NCBI GenBank assembly: GCA_903928965.1
Contig: CAIYSZ010000068.1
Location: forward strand, 1-41,772
Source: an uncultured Pseudomonadota bacterium
Lineage (GTDB): Bacteria; Pseudomonadota; Gammaproteobacteria; Methylococcales; Methylomonadaceae
DNA: 41,772 nt
Direction of reading: 5' to 3'
Position 1 is the first letter of the stretch, and every line of letters starts with the position of its first letter. The translations under genes were made by a program, and so were the position numbers. This document shows, one piece after another, positions 41,607-41,772 of this stretch. The notes below the pieces were generated by a model, which was given only the letters and a program-made list of their open reading frames with translations, was not told where the DNA came from and made no database searches.

Positions 41607-41772
41607 TTATAGGTTGTAGCCTTGTTGATCATGTTGCGCTATGTCCAAGCCGTTGATCTCGGTTTCCTGGGTTACGCGCAGGCCGCGATGTTTTCCGGGG
41701 TCTCGATGACGGGAATATAGGCATCGTAATTGACCACGAGGGCCACTTGGGCCGGTTTGGGGGTGGCGGCGC
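41607..41772 (-). pseudogene. ammonium transporter (Amt) C-terminal remnant, runs off window
   Basis: On the minus strand a frame ends RGLRVTQETEINGLDIAQHD then QQGYNL-stop, a typical cytoplasmic tail of AmtB-type ammonium channels. Upstream in the same frame the sequence is not Amt-like (LYSRHRDPGK), whereas another frame reads smoothly (KPAQVALVVNYDAYIPVIET) and then hits a stop. So the gene is either frameshifted near 41690 or a fragment. The rest lies outside the window. Confidence 0.5.

Overview
The window reads as chromosome of a gammaproteobacterial (type I) methanotroph of the Methylococcales, possibly close to Methylomonas. Evidence: a formaldehyde-activating enzyme (Fae), genes of the archaeal-type methylofuran/tetrahydromethanopterin pathway (MfnD-like ATP-grasp ligase, MfnF-like ASKHA protein, HisA/HisF-related protein, CitG-like protein), a large SACCP/MauG-like di-heme cytochrome, and PEP-CTERM proteins with the VPVPSAVWLFGSAIAG-type tail often seen in this order. 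The genus assignment is inference. No rRNA, tRNA, CRISPR array or intact transposase was seen.

Layout. 1-576: spacer with a probable decayed GIY-YIG nuclease remnant and a dyad operator/promoter. 577-6825: persulfide dioxygenase, TauE/SafE exporter, PsiE-like protein, cytochrome bd oxidase (cydP-cydA-cydB, a hairpin element, cydX) and an MgtC-like protein, all on +. 6850-8442: VanZ-like gene (-), then an SRPBCC gene and a short LOV photoreceptor behind a striking inverted repeat. 8942-11431: fatty-acid hydroxylase/sterol desaturase and msrPQ. 11410-14126: methylofuran/H4MPT genes arranged divergently around a zero-length promoter gap. 14223-18911: a block bracketed by identical 21-bp repeats, holding the di-heme cytochrome, a secreted single-Trp protein and a PEP-CTERM gene (-) with a GEMM (c-di-GMP-I)-like leader. 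19112-23015: SEC-C/TPR sulfotransferase and an AlbA_2/Schlafen-type protein. 23073-31638: fae, then on the same strand moxR-DUF58-DUF4381-batA-batB/C-batD-citG-like. 31731-33602: atypical pyruvate kinase. 34096-39604: a 1609-residue AIDA-repeat/NHL protein with a type I secretion tail and a C-terminally anchored surface protein. 39559-40659: 197-bp direct repeats around a RelE/ParE toxin-antitoxin pair. 40688-41772: hsp20, a secreted hypothetical protein and an ammonium-transporter 3' remnant.

How the parts fit. The first operon looks like a sulfide/persulfide tolerance unit: oxidise persulfide to sulfite, export sulfite, and respire through a sulfide-resistant bd oxidase. Fae condenses formaldehyde with H4MPT and the Mfn-like genes help make the cofactors of the same pathway. 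The bat operon is an AAA+/von Willebrand envelope chaperone system. The best candidates for undescribed biology are (1) the di-heme enzyme with its single-Trp secreted neighbour, (2) the GEMM-variant leader of the PEP-CTERM gene, (3) the hairpin elements that share a core but have different arms and sit inside operons, (4) the type-I-secreted AIDA/NHL protein, and (5) the repeat-bracketed toxin-antitoxin insertion.
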